A stretch of DNA of 64,000 bases, taken from Actinacidiphila yeochonensis CN732. GTDB lineage: Bacteria > Actinomycetota > Actinomycetes > Streptomycetales > Streptomycetaceae. The notes beneath the pieces were generated by a model, which had not been told where the DNA came from, searched no databases, and saw nothing but the letters and a program-made list of their open reading frames with translations. Location: assembly GCF_000745345.1 (NCBI RefSeq), contig NZ_JQNR01000005.1:4030001-4094000 (forward strand), written 5' to 3'. The position numbers were made by a program, and so were the translations under genes. Below, in pieces: positions 1 through 9,281 of the stretch. Position 1 is the stretch's first letter. Every line of letters starts with the position of its first letter.

Positions 1-180
1 CGCCCAGGACCCGTCCGCCGGGCCGGTGACCTGCGACAGCGCGGCGCCCTCGCGGGCGGGGCGCAGGCCGGACACCCGGCGGTCACGGGAGGCGGAGGCG
101 GCGGGTGTCCCGCGTTCGTGCCCCTCCTCGAACGCCGGCTGGGTCCGCTCACCGCGGCTGTGACGCACATGGTTACGCAT
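1..180 (-). CDS. Hypothetical protein, N-terminal fragment (cut by the window edge)
   Basis: Sixty codons read open from the ATG at 180 back to the first base of the window, so only the N-terminus is visible. It begins MRNHVRHSRGERTQP and is polar and rich in Arg, Gly and Ala, with no membrane segment or known motif in the visible part. A good ribosome binding site (GGGGGAG, about 6 nt before the ATG) and G/C-rich third positions support it. A second in-frame start (GTG) lies at 168. I do not recognise the family. It is divergent from the alditol-oxidase-like gene, with about 290 bp between that holds no other gene. Confidence 0.5.
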   Translation of the reverse strand, partial: MRNHVRHSRGERTQPAFEEGHERGTPAASASRDRRVSGLRPAREGAALSQVTGPADGSWA

Positions 181-468
181 ACTGCGCTCCCCCTTGGGTT
201 ATGCCCTGGCGTTGGGCCGGCCCGGCCCGGCTGCCTGGCCTGCTCGGCCTTAGCGAGGATTTCCCGTCGCGCTCCGCGGGTAATCACGCCACACCGCACC
301 CAGGGGGCGGCCCTGGTGTGGCCTTCGTCACATGATAGGGAAGCGCTGGGGGCGCGCCCCCAGCGTGCGCCCGGGCGCCCCCGATCCGCTCCGGCCCGCA
401 CCCCGTACTAGGGTTCTGGGACGCGCGCGACCAGGAAGGTTGGCGCGCCAGCCGGGAACCCGGCGGGA

Positions 469-1721
469 ATGGGGCGGACCATGCGGAGCAACTGGGCGGG
501 CAACCTCACCTTCGGAGCGGCGCGCGCGCACCGCCCCGCATCGGTCGACGAACTGCGCGCCCTCGTGGCCGGAAGCACCCGGGTCAAGGCCCTCGGCAGC
601 GGCCACTCCTTCAACGCCGCCGCCGACACCGACGGCGACCTCGTGGAGCTGTCCGGGCTGCCGCCCGAGATCGACGTCGACTCCGCCGCCGGCACCGTCC
701 GGGTCGCGGCCGGCGTGCGGTACGCCGAACTCGCCGCCGCGCTCGACGCGCGCGGCTTCGCGCTGGCCAACCTCGCCTCCCTGCCGCACATCTCCGTGGC
801 CGGCTCCGTCGCGACCGGCACCCACGGCTCGGGCGACGCCAACGGGTCGCTCGCCACCGCCGTACGCGGCGTCGAACTGGTCACCGCCGACGGCACCACC
901 ACCGCCCTCACCCGCGAGGCCGACGGCGACACCTTCGAGGGCGCGGTGGTCGCCCTCGGCGCCCTCGGCGTCGCCACCCACCTCACCCTCGACGTCGTGC
1001 CCTCCTTCCAGGTCCGCCAGCGGGTGCGCACCGGGCTCGCGCTCGCCGACGCCCTCGACCACTTCGACCGGATCACCGGCGCCGCCTACAGCGTCAGCCT
1101 CTTCACCGACTGGCGGGCCGAGCGGTTCGGCCAGGTCTGGCTCAAGCAGCTCGACGGCGCCCCGACCCCGACCTGCCGTGGACCGCCCCCGCGCCCGGCC
1201 CGTTGCACCCCGTGCCCGGCGTCGACCCCGTCCACTGCACCCCGCAGGACGGCACCCCGGGCCCCTGGCACGAGCGGCTGCCGCACTTCCGCCCCGACTT
1301 CACCCCCAGCAACGGCGAGGAGCTCCAGGCCGAGTACCTGGTGCCGCGCGAGCACGCCCCCGACGCGCTGCGGGCGCTGGCAGGGCTGCGCGAGGCCATC
1401 GCGCCGGTGCTCCAGATCTGCGAGGTCCGCACGGTCGCCGCCGACCGGCTCTGGCTCAGCCCGGCCTACGGCCGCGACAGCGTCGCCCTGCACTTCACGC
1501 TGGTCAAGGACGAGGCCGCCGTCGCCCCGGTGCTGGGCCGCGTCGAGGCCGCGCTCGCCCCCTTCGGAGCCCGGCCGCACTGGGGCAAGCTCTTCACCAC
1601 CGCCCCGGCCACCGTGCGCGCCCTGTACCCGCGGATGGACTCCTTCCGCGCGCTGGCCGCGCGGATGGACCCCCGGGGCACCTTCCGCAACGCCTACCTG
1701 GACCGCCTCCTGGAGGGCTGA
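469..1721 (+). CDS. FAD-linked alditol oxidase (AldO-like), apparent -1 frameshift
   Basis: Resembles the Streptomyces alditol/xylitol oxidase AldO, a flavoprotein of the VAO family that oxidises the primary alcohol of polyols and makes H2O2. The first part runs from NWAGN through the FAD-binding GSGHSFN and GTHGSG motifs to about 1160. The second part, in another frame, carries LHPVPG, PGPWHERLPHF, LQICEVRTVAAD, AYGRD and ARPHWGK, all typical of AldO. Restoring one C in the C4 run at 1160-1163 joins them into a 417-residue protein, essentially AldO length. The ATG at 469 is preferred because the spacing to NWAGN matches AldO; the ATG at 481 is the alternative. As read, the gene is broken, most likely by a homopolymer error. 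No regulator is obviously tied to it. Confidence 0.85.
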
Positions 1722-1868
1722 CCCCCCCACGGCCCTCCTCGGACCGGCCCCGGACCGGCCCCTCCGCCGGGCGGCGGCGGACCGCCCGCCGGAGCCCGCG
1801 AACGGCCGCGAACGGCCGTGAACTGCGCGGGCGTACCGCTCCGCGCGCCGGACCGGTAAGGTCGATCC

Positions 1869-2309
1869 GTGGAGGAGCTGGACCGTCGCATCGTTGAACT
1901 GCTCGTCGCCGACGGGCGGATGAGCTACACCGACCTGGGCAAGGCCACCGGCCTGTCCACGTCCGCCGTGCACCAGCGGGTGCGCCGGCTGGAGCAGCGC
2001 GGCGTGATCCGCGGCTACGCGGCGGTCATCGACCCCGACGCGGTGGGGCTGTCGCTGACCGCCTTCATCTCGGTGAAGCCGTTCGATCCGAGCGCCCCCG
2101 ACGACATCGCGGAGCGGCTGACCGAGGTCCCCGAGATCGAGGCGTGCCACAGCGTGGCCGGCGACGAGAACTACATCCTCAAGGTCCGCGTCTCCGCGCC
2201 CATGGAGCTGGAGCACCTGCTCAGCCGCATCCGCACCCTCGCCGGCGTCTCCACCCGCACCACCGTGGTGCTCTCCACCGCGTACGAGGCCCGCCCGCCG
2301 CGGATCTGA
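1869..2309 (+). CDS. Lrp/AsnC family transcriptional regulator
   Basis: A 146-residue protein with the two-part Lrp/AsnC layout. Residues 1-60 form an N-terminal helix-turn-helix (LDRRIVELLVADGRMSY, then GLSTSAVHQRVRRLEQRGVI). From about residue 65 comes an alpha-beta RAM/ligand-binding domain with the conserved VAGDENYILKVRV stretch. Such proteins are octameric feast/famine regulators that bind an amino acid. The start is a GTG at 1869; length is normal for the family. It ends about 100 bp before the amidohydrolase on the same strand, so the two may be co-transcribed. The ligand cannot be told from sequence. Confidence 0.93.
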   Translation: MEELDRRIVELLVADGRMSYTDLGKATGLSTSAVHQRVRRLEQRGVIRGYAAVIDPDAVGLSLTAFISVKPFDPSAPDDIAERLTEVPEIEACHSVAGDENYILKVRVSAPMELEHLLSRIRTLAGVSTRTTVVLSTAYEARPPRI

Positions 2310-2410
2310 GCCGGCCCCTCGGGCGCGGCCGCCGCGGCCCCGGCGGCCCGCGCGGCCCGCCCGCCACCCCTGCGCGCGGACGGCGGCGGGGCCGGGGGAG
2401 ACTGGGCGGT

Positions 2411-4090
2411 ATGCGCACCACCTCCGCGGCAGCGGCCACCGACACCCCGGAACCCCGACGGCCACCCGGCGGCCCGCCGCCCGGCACCCTGCTGCTGCGC
2501 GGCGGCTTCGTCTACAGCCCCGCCGACCCGTTCGCCACCGCCATGGTCGTCGAGGGCGGCACCGTCGCCTGGGTCGGCTCCGAGGGCGCGGCGGACTCCT
2601 TCGCCGACGGCGTCGACGAGGTCGTCCACCTGGAGGGCGCCCTGGTCACGCCGGCCTTCACCGACGCCCACGTGCACACCACCAGCACCGGCCTGGCGCT
2701 GACCGGGCTCGACCTCTCCCCGTCCGGCTCCCTCGCCGACGCCCTGGCCCGCACCACCGCGCACGCCGCCGCCCACCCCGGCGAGCGGGTCCTCCTCGGC
2801 CAGGGCTGGGACGAGACCGCCTGGCCCGAGGGCCGCCCGCCCACCCGCGCCGAACTCGACGCGGCGACCGGCGGACGCCCCCTGTACCTCGCCCGTGCCG
2901 ACGTGCACTCCGCCGTCGCCACCACCGCCCTGCTCGACCTCGTACCCGGCATCCGCGACCTGCCCGGCTTCCGCCCCGACGGCCCGCTGACCCGCGACGC
3001 CCACCACGCGGTGCGGGCCGCCGCCCACGCGGCCGTGACCCCCGCCCAGCGCGCCGCCGCCCAGCGCGCCGCCCTGCGGCACGCCGCCGCCCGCGGCATC
3101 GGCAGCGTCCACGAGTGCGCCGGCCCGGACATCTCCTCCGAGGACGACCTCACCGCCCTGCTCGCCCTGGCCGGACAGGAGCCCGGCCCCCGGGTCCACG
3201 GCTACTGGGCCGAGCCCATGCTGGAGGAGGCCGACCTGGAACGGCTGCGCGACCTCGGCGCGGTCGGCGCGGGCGGCGACCTCTTCATCGACGGCTCCTT
3301 CGGCTCGCACACCGCCGCCCTGTGCGCCCCCTACGCCGACGCCCCCCACACCGGCACCACCTACCTCGACGCCGACACCGTCGCCCGCCACCTTGCCGTG
3401 TGCACCCGTGCCGGGGTCCAGGCGGGCTTCCACGCCATCGGGGACGCCGCCACCGCGGCCGTGGCCGCCGGAGCCCGCGCGGCGGCCGAGGAGGCCGGTA
3501 CCGGCCGCGTACGGGCCCTCCGCCACCGGGTGGAGCACGCCGAACTCCTCTCGCCGGAGACGATCGCCGCCTTCGCCGAGTTCGGCCTGATCGCGTCGGT
3601 GCAGCCGGCCTTCGACGCCACCTGGGGCGGCGAGGACGGCATGTACGCGGCCCGGCTCGGCGGCGAACGGGCCCGCGCCCTCAACCCCTACGCCGCCATG
3701 GCCCGGGCCGGCGTGCCCCTCGTGCTCGGCTCCGACAGCCCGGTCACCCCGCTCGACCCCTGGGGCGCGGTCCGCGCCGCGGCCTTCCACCGCACCCCCG
3801 AGCACCGGATCTCGGCCCGCGGCGCCTTCCACGCCCACACCCGGGGCGGCTGGCGCGCGGTGGGCCGCGACGACGCGGGCGTGCTGGTGCCCGGGGCGCC
3901 CGCGGACTACGCGGTGTGGCGGGTGGGCGACCTCGTCGTCCAGGCCCCCGACGAGCGCGTCGCCAACTGGTCCACCGACCCCCGCTCCGGCACCCCCGGA
4001 CTGCCCGACCTGAGCCCCGGCGCGGAGCTGCCCGAGCTGCTCCGCACGGTGGTCGCGGGCCGCCCGCTGTTCCCGCCGCCGAACGGGTGA
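2411..4090 (+). CDS. YtcJ-like metal-dependent amidohydrolase (amidohydrolase family 3)
   Basis: 559 residues. The protein opens with a small composite beta-sandwich (LLLRGGFVYSPADPFATAMVVEGG). The TIM-barrel metal site follows: FTDAHVH near residues 84-89, a later His in GFHAIGD, a His in RVEHAEL, and the Asp in LGSDSPV near the C-terminal part. This order matches the exoenzyme regulator AepA/YtcJ branch of the amidohydrolase superfamily, whose members hydrolyse amide or carbamate bonds, mostly with unknown substrates. The ATG at 2411 is chosen because the family alignment starts soon after it. No signal peptide is seen, so it is cytoplasmic. It follows an Lrp-type regulator on the same strand. 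Confidence 0.88.
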   Translation: MRTTSAAAATDTPEPRRPPGGPPPGTLLLRGGFVYSPADPFATAMVVEGGTVAWVGSEGAADSFADGVDEVVHLEGALVTPAFTDAHVHTTSTGLALTGLDLSPSGSLADALARTTAHAAAHPGERVLLGQGWDETAWPEGRPPTRAELDAATGGRPLYLARADVHSAVATTALLDLVPGIRDLPGFRPDGPLTRDAHHAVRAAAHAAVTPAQRAAAQRAALRHAAARGIGSVHECAGPDISSEDDLTALLALAGQEPGPRVHGYWAEPMLEEADLERLRDLGAVGAGGDLFIDGSFGSHTAALCAPYADAPHTGTTYLDADTVARHLAVCTRAGVQAGFHAIGDAATAAVAAGARAAAEEAGTGRVRALRHRVEHAELLSPETIAAFAEFGLIASVQPAFDATWGGEDGMYAARLGGERARALNPYAAMARAGVPLVLGSDSPVTPLDPWGAVRAAAFHRTPEHRISARGAFHAHTRGGWRAVGRDDAGVLVPGAPADYAVWRVGDLVVQAPDERVANWSTDPRSGTPGLPDLSPGAELPELLRTVVAGRPLFPPPNG

Positions 4091-4211
4091 GCTGGGCTTT
4101 TGCGGATGCGCCCGAACGGTGTGCCGTCGGCGGGCGGCGGCGTGTCGCCCGCTTGCGTCCACCTCGTCACTGACCTGCCGCTTTGTCGGATATCCGCAGG
4201 TCACACCGGTG

Positions 4212-4242
4212 TTGACAGCCGCTGGTCGGAGGCGAGTAGTTT
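4212..4242 (+). promoter_or_regulatory. Candidate vegetative promoter (TTGACA / TAGTTT)
   Basis: TTGACA at 4212-4217 is followed 19 nt later by TAGTTT at 4237-4242, which resembles an HrdB-type promoter with a slightly long spacer. It sits just after an inverted repeat (TGACCTGC at 4171-4178, GCAGGTCA at 4196-4203) that could be an operator. Its target is unclear because the next gene, lnt, starts at 4903. Confidence 0.35.
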
Positions 4243-4413
4243 CGGCGACGTCCACCACAGGACGTCGGACCGGGGGCTGCCCCGCGTTCGCGTCGGCCAC
4301 CGCTGGGCCATGGGGCGCCGCGCCACCGCGCGCCGCCACTGGCAGCCAGGTCCAGCGCCGCGACGCGGGAACGCGGGGCGACTGCAGCCCGATCCGCAGG
4401 TGTGACCCGGAAA

Positions 4414-4496
4414 GGGCCCGGACGCCCAGTAGACAACGGCCTCGGCGCGGATCGCAGCCAGCGGTTCCCAGGTCGGCCCGAAGGGCGTCCGGGCCC
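4414..4496. repeat. Perfect 14-bp inverted repeat with 55-nt loop
   Basis: GGGCCCGGACGCCC at 4414-4427 pairs perfectly with 4483-4496. RNA from either strand would form a strong closing stem around a 55-nt loop. It could be a structured leader, a small RNA or a terminator; sequence alone does not decide. Confidence 0.5.
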
Positions 4497-4516
4497 ATTC
4501 CGTTGCGTCCGCCTTG

Positions 4517-4595
4517 CTCCGGGCCCGCCTGCCTCTGGGACCGGGCGTTCTCCGGGCCCGCCTGCCTCTGGGACCGGGCGTTCTCCGGGCCCGCC
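4517..4595. repeat. 33-bp tandem repeat, 2.4 copies
   Basis: A 33-bp unit starting CTCCGGGCCCGCCTGCC occurs at 4517-4549 and identically at 4550-4582, with a 13-bp partial third copy at 4583-4595. It lies in the non-coding interval before lnt. Because 33 is a multiple of three, spurious frames show an 11-residue repeat. Confidence 0.85.
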
Positions 4596-4902
4596 GCTCT
4601 CCGCGTCCGCCCGGCTCCGTGACTCGCCGGCCTCCGTGTCCGCCGCCCCCTCGCCTGCGGGCGTCTGAGGCGCGCGGCCGACCGGCCGGCCGGCACGCCC
4701 GCCCGCCTGCTCCTCCCGGGCTCCGTCCGGGGTCCGGGGCGCCCGGGCCGCGGCGCGCCCGCGAGGATCGGATCGCGGGGGCGCGGGGAGCCGTGGGGCG
4801 GGTGGGGAAAAGGGGCCGGGCTTTGCCGCCCCCGGGGGGAATCCTCGGGGAACAGGAGGTACGGTCACCTTCACAAGTCCCCGAGGAACCCCAGGAAGCA
4901 CT

Positions 4903-6699
4903 GTGCGCCTGCGCCCCCCGAACGCCCCCGCGGCGCCCTCCGCGCCCGGCAGCGCCGTCGAGCCGCAGGAGCCGGCCGAGTCCGCTCAGCGGGTCGCGGA
5001 CGAGGAACGCGGACGGACGGCCGCGGGTGAGGAGCCCGCGGAGGCGGCGCCAGGGGAGGCGGCGCCCGAAGTGCCGGACCCCGGGGCCGCGCGGGAGGAC
5101 CCCGCGGCCGCGCGCCCGAGCCGGCGGCGGCGCTTCGCGGCCACCGCCCGGCGGGCCGCGCCCAGCAGCGCCGTCGCGGCGGGCGCCGGGCTGGCGATGG
5201 CCGCGGCGTTCCCGCCCTACGGGGTGTGGCCGCTGTCCGTCGCCTCCGTCGCCGCTCTGACGCTGCTGCTGCGGGGCCGGACGGTTCGTCAGGGCGCCTG
5301 GCTGGGCTTCGCGTTCGCCTTTCCCTTCTTCCTCTGGCTCATCGTGTGGCTGCGCTCGGTGACGTGGCTGGCCGTCGTCGTGCTGGCCGCCGTCGAGGCG
5401 GTCTACTTCGTGCTGATGGCCGCGATGACCGTGCCGGTGCTGCGGCGCCGCGCCTGGCCGCTGTGGTGCGCCTGCCTGTGGGTGACGCAGGAACTGGTCC
5501 GCGACCGGCTGCCGTTCGGCGGCTTCTCCTGGGGCCGGCTGGCCTTCGCCAACACGTCCTCGCCCTTCACCCCGCTCGCCGCGCTCGGCGGCGCGCCCCT
5601 GGTGTCGTTCGCGGTGGCTCTCAGCGGCACCCTGCTGGCCGCCGCCGTCCTCGCCGCCGCCCGTCTCGCGTGGCGGCCCGGCGGGCGGTCGGCCCGGGCC
5701 GTGCTGGTCGGGGCGGCCGGCCTGGTGCTGTCCGCCGCGGTCCTGTGCGCGGGCCTGTTCGTACCGGTGCGCACCGACGCGGCCGGGCACGTCCGCATCG
5801 CCGTCGTCCAGGGCAACGTGCAGCAGCCGGGCATGCACTTCCTCGGCCGCCCGATGAAGATCCTCGACAACCACGTGCAGGCCACCCTCAAGCTGGCCGC
5901 GGACATCAAGGCCGGCAAGGTGGCCAAGCCGGACCTCGTGCTGTGGCCGGAGAACTCCTCCGACCTGGACCCGTTCACGTACCCGCAGGCGTACGCCAAG
6001 ATCACCGAGGCGGTGCAGGCGGTCGGGGTGCCGGTGCTGGTCGGCACCCTCGTCGACGGCCCGGACCAGGACCACGTGATGAACGAGGGCATCGTCTGGG
6101 ACCCGCTCTCCGGCCCCGGCGCCCAGTACACCAAGCAGCACCCGGTGCCGTTCGGCGAGTACGTGCCCTTCCGCGAGGAGCTGACCAAGGTCGTCCCGAT
6201 GCTCGACGAGATCCCGCGCGACTTCTACCCGGGCGACCACACCGGCGTCCTCCAGATCGGCCCGGCCCGGCTCGGCGACGTGATCTGCTTCGAGGTCGCC
6301 TACGACGGCATCGTCCGGGACACCGTGAACGCCGGTGCCCGCGCCATCGTCGTGCAGACCAACAACGCCACCTACGGCCGCACCGGCGAGCCCGAGCAGC
6401 AGCTCGCGATGTCCCGGCTGCGGGCCGTCGAGCACGGCCGCGCGGTGGTGATCGCGGCCACCAGCGGCATCAGCGCGGTCGTCGCCCCCGACGGGAAGGT
6501 CGAGCAGCGCACCAAGGAGTTCACGCAGGCGGTGCTCAGCGCCGACATCCCGCTGCGGGACGGGAAGACCCTTGCGGACCGCGTCGGTGCGGCACCGGAG
6601 TGGACGCTCGCTATGGTGGGGCTCCTGTCCTGTGCGGCCGCGGTCGCGATCGGCAGGATCGAGCGCACCCGCACGGCGAAAGGGCGATCCCAGCAGTGA
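4903..6699 (+). CDS. lnt: Apolipoprotein N-acyltransferase
   Basis: A 598-residue polytopic membrane enzyme that transfers a third acyl chain to the N-terminal Cys of lipoproteins. Residues 1-80 are a charged, Ala/Glu/Pro-rich cytoplasmic tail. Membrane segments then follow (FGFSWGRLAF-type signature as FGGFSWGRLAFAN near 206-218). From about residue 290 comes the C-terminal nitrilase-like domain with LWPENSSD (catalytic Glu), KQHPVPFGEYVPFR (Lys region) and DVICFEVAYDG (catalytic Cys). The GTG at 4903 has an AGGAAG ribosome binding site. The stop overlaps the ppm start by 4 bp (GTGA), so translation is coupled. In mycobacteria the equivalent two activities are fused in one protein. Confidence 0.95.
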   Translation: MRLRPPNAPAAPSAPGSAVEPQEPAESAQRVADEERGRTAAGEEPAEAAPGEAAPEVPDPGAAREDPAAARPSRRRRFAATARRAAPSSAVAAGAGLAMAAAFPPYGVWPLSVASVAALTLLLRGRTVRQGAWLGFAFAFPFFLWLIVWLRSVTWLAVVVLAAVEAVYFVLMAAMTVPVLRRRAWPLWCACLWVTQELVRDRLPFGGFSWGRLAFANTSSPFTPLAALGGAPLVSFAVALSGTLLAAAVLAAARLAWRPGGRSARAVLVGAAGLVLSAAVLCAGLFVPVRTDAAGHVRIAVVQGNVQQPGMHFLGRPMKILDNHVQATLKLAADIKAGKVAKPDLVLWPENSSDLDPFTYPQAYAKITEAVQAVGVPVLVGTLVDGPDQDHVMNEGIVWDPLSGPGAQYTKQHPVPFGEYVPFREELTKVVPMLDEIPRDFYPGDHTGVLQIGPARLGDVICFEVAYDGIVRDTVNAGARAIVVQTNNATYGRTGEPEQQLAMSRLRAVEHGRAVVIAATSGISAVVAPDGKVEQRTKEFTQAVLSADIPLRDGKTLADRVGAAPEWTLAMVGLLSCAAAVAIGRIERTRTAKGRSQQ

Positions 6700-7466
6700 A
6701 CGACGACGAGCAGCGAAGCTTCGAGCCGCTCGGCCGGGTCCTGGTCATCATCCCGACCTACAACGAGGCTGAGAACGTCAAGCCGATCGTCACGCGGGTC
6801 CGCGCCTCCGTGCCCGAGGCGGACATCCTGATCGCCGACGACAACAGCCCGGACGGCACCGGCAAGCTCGCCGACGAACTGGCCGCCGCCGACGACCACG
6901 TCCACGTCCTGCACCGGCGGGGCAAGGAGGGGCTGGGGGCCGCCTACCTGGCCGGCTTCCAGTGGGGCATCGACCGCGATTACGACGTGCTGGTCGAGAT
7001 GGACGCCGACGGCTCCCACCAGCCGGAGGAGCTGCCGCGGCTGCTCACCGCGCTGAAGAGCGCCGACCTGGTGCTCGGCTCGCGCTGGATTCCCGGCGGG
7101 CGCGTGGTCAACTGGCCCAAGTCCCGCGAGATCCTCTCGCGCGGCGGCAGCACCTACTCCCGGCTGATGCTGGACGTGCCCATCCGCGACGTCACCGGCG
7201 GCTACCGGGCCTTCCGCCGCGGCACCCTGGAGGGCCTGGGGATGGGCGACGTGGCCTCCGCGGGCTACTGCTTCCAGGTCGACCTGGCCTGGCGCGCCGT
7301 CAAGGCGGGCTTCCACGTGGTGGAGGTGCCGATCACCTTCGTCGAGCGCGAGCGCGGCGACAGCAAGATGAGCCGCAACATCGTCGCCGAGGCGCTGTGG
7401 CGGGTCACCACGTGGGGCGTCTCCTCCCGGGCCGAGAAGATCACCGGGCGGCGCCCGCTGCCGTAG
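6696..7466 (+). CDS. ppm: Polyprenol monophosphomannose synthase (DPM1-like GT2)
   Basis: 256 residues. A GT-A fold glycosyltransferase of family 2: VIIPTYNEAENV near the N-terminus, IADDNSPDGT, the DxD-type VEMDADGSHQPEEL metal motif, LGSRWIPGG and VTGGYRAFRR, then VEVPITFVERERGDSKMS. No C-terminal membrane segment is seen, as in other bacterial DPM1-like enzymes. It moves mannose from GDP-mannose to polyprenyl phosphate, supplying protein O-mannosylation and lipoglycans at the inner face of the membrane. The GTG start overlaps the lnt stop by 4 bp. Genetic coupling with Lnt fits the known partnership of these activities in actinobacteria. Confidence 0.95.
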   Translation: MNDDEQRSFEPLGRVLVIIPTYNEAENVKPIVTRVRASVPEADILIADDNSPDGTGKLADELAAADDHVHVLHRRGKEGLGAAYLAGFQWGIDRDYDVLVEMDADGSHQPEELPRLLTALKSADLVLGSRWIPGGRVVNWPKSREILSRGGSTYSRLMLDVPIRDVTGGYRAFRRGTLEGLGMGDVASAGYCFQVDLAWRAVKAGFHVVEVPITFVERERGDSKMSRNIVAEALWRVTTWGVSSRAEKITGRRPLP

Positions 7467-7600
7467 CGGGGCCGGGCAGCCGGAGCCGGGCAGCCGGAGC
7501 CGGGCGGGCGGCCCCCGGCCGGCCGCCCCCCGGTCGGGGGAGCAGGGGACCGGCAGGGGGTCGGGGAGGTCCGGGGGTGTCCGGGGGATCAGCCGCCGTC

Positions 7601-8368
7601 CTAGCCGAGGATGTTGACGGCCCGCGCCACCACCAGCACCACCGTGACCAGGGACACCGCCGACTGCGTGAGCATGTAGCCCTTGGCCTTGCGGGTCATC
7701 GGCATCACGTCGGTCGGGCTGAACGCGGTGGAGTTGGTGAAGGACAGGTAGACGTAGTCGAAGTAGGCCGGCTCCCAGTCCGGCTGGGCCAGCTCCGGGG
7801 CCTGCATCTGCGGGAAGAGGAAGTCCGGTACCTGCCTGACGCCCCCGGCGCGCGCGACCGGCCCGCCGCGGTCCAGTTCCCAGTAGATGAGCGCGAAGAC
7901 CACCACGTTCACCAGCCAGATCCCCCCGCCGGTGAGCAGGAGCGCCCCCGCCGCCAGGTGGCTGCGGCCGTGCACCAGGTCGACGGCCAGCCGTACGGCC
8001 GCGTAGAGGTTGGCGCCGGCCGTCGCCGCGGTGAAGACCAGGCTGAGGGCCCGGTAGGCGGCCGAGCGGCGTTCGATCCGGTGCGGGTTGAGGGCGACCA
8101 GGCAGGCCAGCAGCGCGAACTCCACCGCGGGCAGGAGCGGCCGCGGGTGCACCACCAAGCGGGCGGGCAGCGTGGACTGCACGACCAGTACGAGGGCCAC
8201 CGAGGCCGTGACGGCCCACCGTGTCTCGCCCTGGGTGACCCGGCGCCAGGCCGGCAGCGCCTCCCGGCCCGCCCACTCGGAGCCGGCGCGCGGCGCGGCC
8301 ATCAGCAGGGACTCGATCCGGGCCAGCCGGCTGTCGAGGACGTCCGCGTGCCCGTGGCCGTTCGCCAC
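7601..8368 (-). CDS. DUF1345 family membrane protein (start uncertain, possible frameshift)
   Basis: A polytopic membrane protein of the DUF1345 family, recognised by YFDYVYLSFTNSTAFSPTD near the C-terminus and about five hydrophobic segments. Function unknown. The family-like part begins near MAAPRAG (ATG at 8302); I took the GTG at 8368, since the text from there (VANGHGHADVLDSRLARIESLL) looks coding. Further upstream the coding signal moves to another frame, starting at ATG 8589 (MSRVTHEEPAQGMD followed by an Ala/Pro-rich tail). One missing base near 8370-8390 would join the two into a 329-residue protein. It runs towards ppm and is divergent from fxsA. Confidence 0.7.
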   Translation of the reverse strand: MANGHGHADVLDSRLARIESLLMAAPRAGSEWAGREALPAWRRVTQGETRWAVTASVALVLVVQSTLPARLVVHPRPLLPAVEFALLACLVALNPHRIERRSAAYRALSLVFTAATAGANLYAAVRLAVDLVHGRSHLAAGALLLTGGGIWLVNVVVFALIYWELDRGGPVARAGGVRQVPDFLFPQMQAPELAQPDWEPAYFDYVYLSFTNSTAFSPTDVMPMTRKAKGYMLTQSAVSLVTVVLVVARAVNILG

Positions 8369-8672
8369 CGGCCCGGCGCCGTGCCCGGCCCGCCGCCTCC
8401 GGCGGGGTGCCCGCCCGCCCCGCCGGACGGCGGCGGTGCGGCGGGTGCGGGGGCGGGTACGGCTGCCGGCGCGGCGGTCGGCGGTGGGGCGGCAGCCGGT
8501 ACGGCGGCGAGCGGGCGGTCCGGGGCGTTCGCCGCCGTACCGGGCAGGTCCATGCCCTGTGCGGGCTCCTCGTGCGTCACGCGTGACATCGTTGCCGCCG
8601 AACCCGGCCGGGTCCACCGCCGGCGGGGAACCGCCGTCCGGCCTTTACCCGCTCTTTGGCACACTTGGGGGT

Positions 8673-9281
8673 ATGACGACGACACCGCCCCCGTTGCGCC
8701 CGGGGGAGCGTCAGGAGCAGCGCCCGCCACGACGCTCTCGCCGCCCGCGCCTCGGCACCGTGGTCCCGCTGTCCATCGCGGCCTGGGCCGTGGTGGAGAT
8801 CTGGCTGCTGGTGCTGGTGGCCCAGGCCACCAGCGGCCTCGTGGTGCTGCTCATCCTGGTGGCCGGGTTCGTGCTGGGGGCCGCGGCCGTCAAGCGGGCG
8901 GGCCGCAGCGCCTGGCGGAACCTGACGGCGTCGGTGGCGGCGCAGCAGCAGGGCACGCCGCCGGTCGCGCCGGACAAGGACGGGCGCAACGGGCTGGCCA
9001 TGCTCGGCGGGCTGCTGCTGATGGTGCCCGGCCTCCTCTCGGACGCGGCCGCGCTGCTGCTGCTCGCGCCGCCCACCCGCCGACTCGCCGGCCGGCTGGT
9101 GGACCGCGCCATGCGCCGCCGGGGCGTCCCCGTCGACGCCTTCCCGCCCCGTGGCCCGGGCGACCCGCGGCAGGGCGGCCCGTTCCCCGGTGGCCCGTTC
9201 CCCGGCGGCAACCCGGGCGGCCCCTCCTCGGGCGGCGGCAAGGTCATCCAGGGCGAGGTCGTCGACCGCGACCGCCCCTGA
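8673..9281 (+). CDS. fxsA: FxsA family membrane protein
   Basis: 202 residues. Residues 1-27 are a charged cytoplasmic tail. Two adjacent hydrophobic segments follow (VPLSIAAWAVVEIWLLVLVA and GLVVLLILVAGFVLGAAAV), then GLAMLGGLLLMVPGLLSDAAALLLL, the hallmark region of FxsA. The C-terminus is Gly/Pro-rich (GGPFPGG repeated) and ends VIQGEVVDRD, which resembles the DxxVIEGEYE ending of the family. FxsA of E. coli affects phage exclusion; its role in actinomycetes is not known. The ATG at 8673 was chosen because the hydrophobic core starts soon after and upstream sequence belongs to the divergent gene. Confidence 0.88.
   Translation: MTTTPPPLRPGERQEQRPPRRSRRPRLGTVVPLSIAAWAVVEIWLLVLVAQATSGLVVLLILVAGFVLGAAAVKRAGRSAWRNLTASVAAQQQGTPPVAPDKDGRNGLAMLGGLLLMVPGLLSDAAALLLLAPPTRRLAGRLVDRAMRRRGVPVDAFPPRGPGDPRQGGPFPGGPFPGGNPGGPSSGGGKVIQGEVVDRDRP

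Larger units (their letters stand above)
4091..4902. other. Non-coding interval upstream of lnt, rich in repeats
   Basis: About 810 bp without a convincing gene. Short open frames here have unlike codon use and are repeat translations. It holds an 8-bp inverted repeat (4171-4178/4196-4203), a candidate promoter at 4212-4242, a perfect 14-bp inverted repeat (4414-4427/4483-4496) and 33-bp tandem repeats (4517-4595). If the candidate promoter serves lnt, the leader would be about 650 nt. Confidence 0.6.

Noticed and set aside
4402..4668. An 88-residue frame with an 11-residue repeat (GPPASGTGRSP)
   Set aside because: The repeat comes from the 33-bp tandem DNA repeat, which stays open in several frames; no ribosome binding site or family match.
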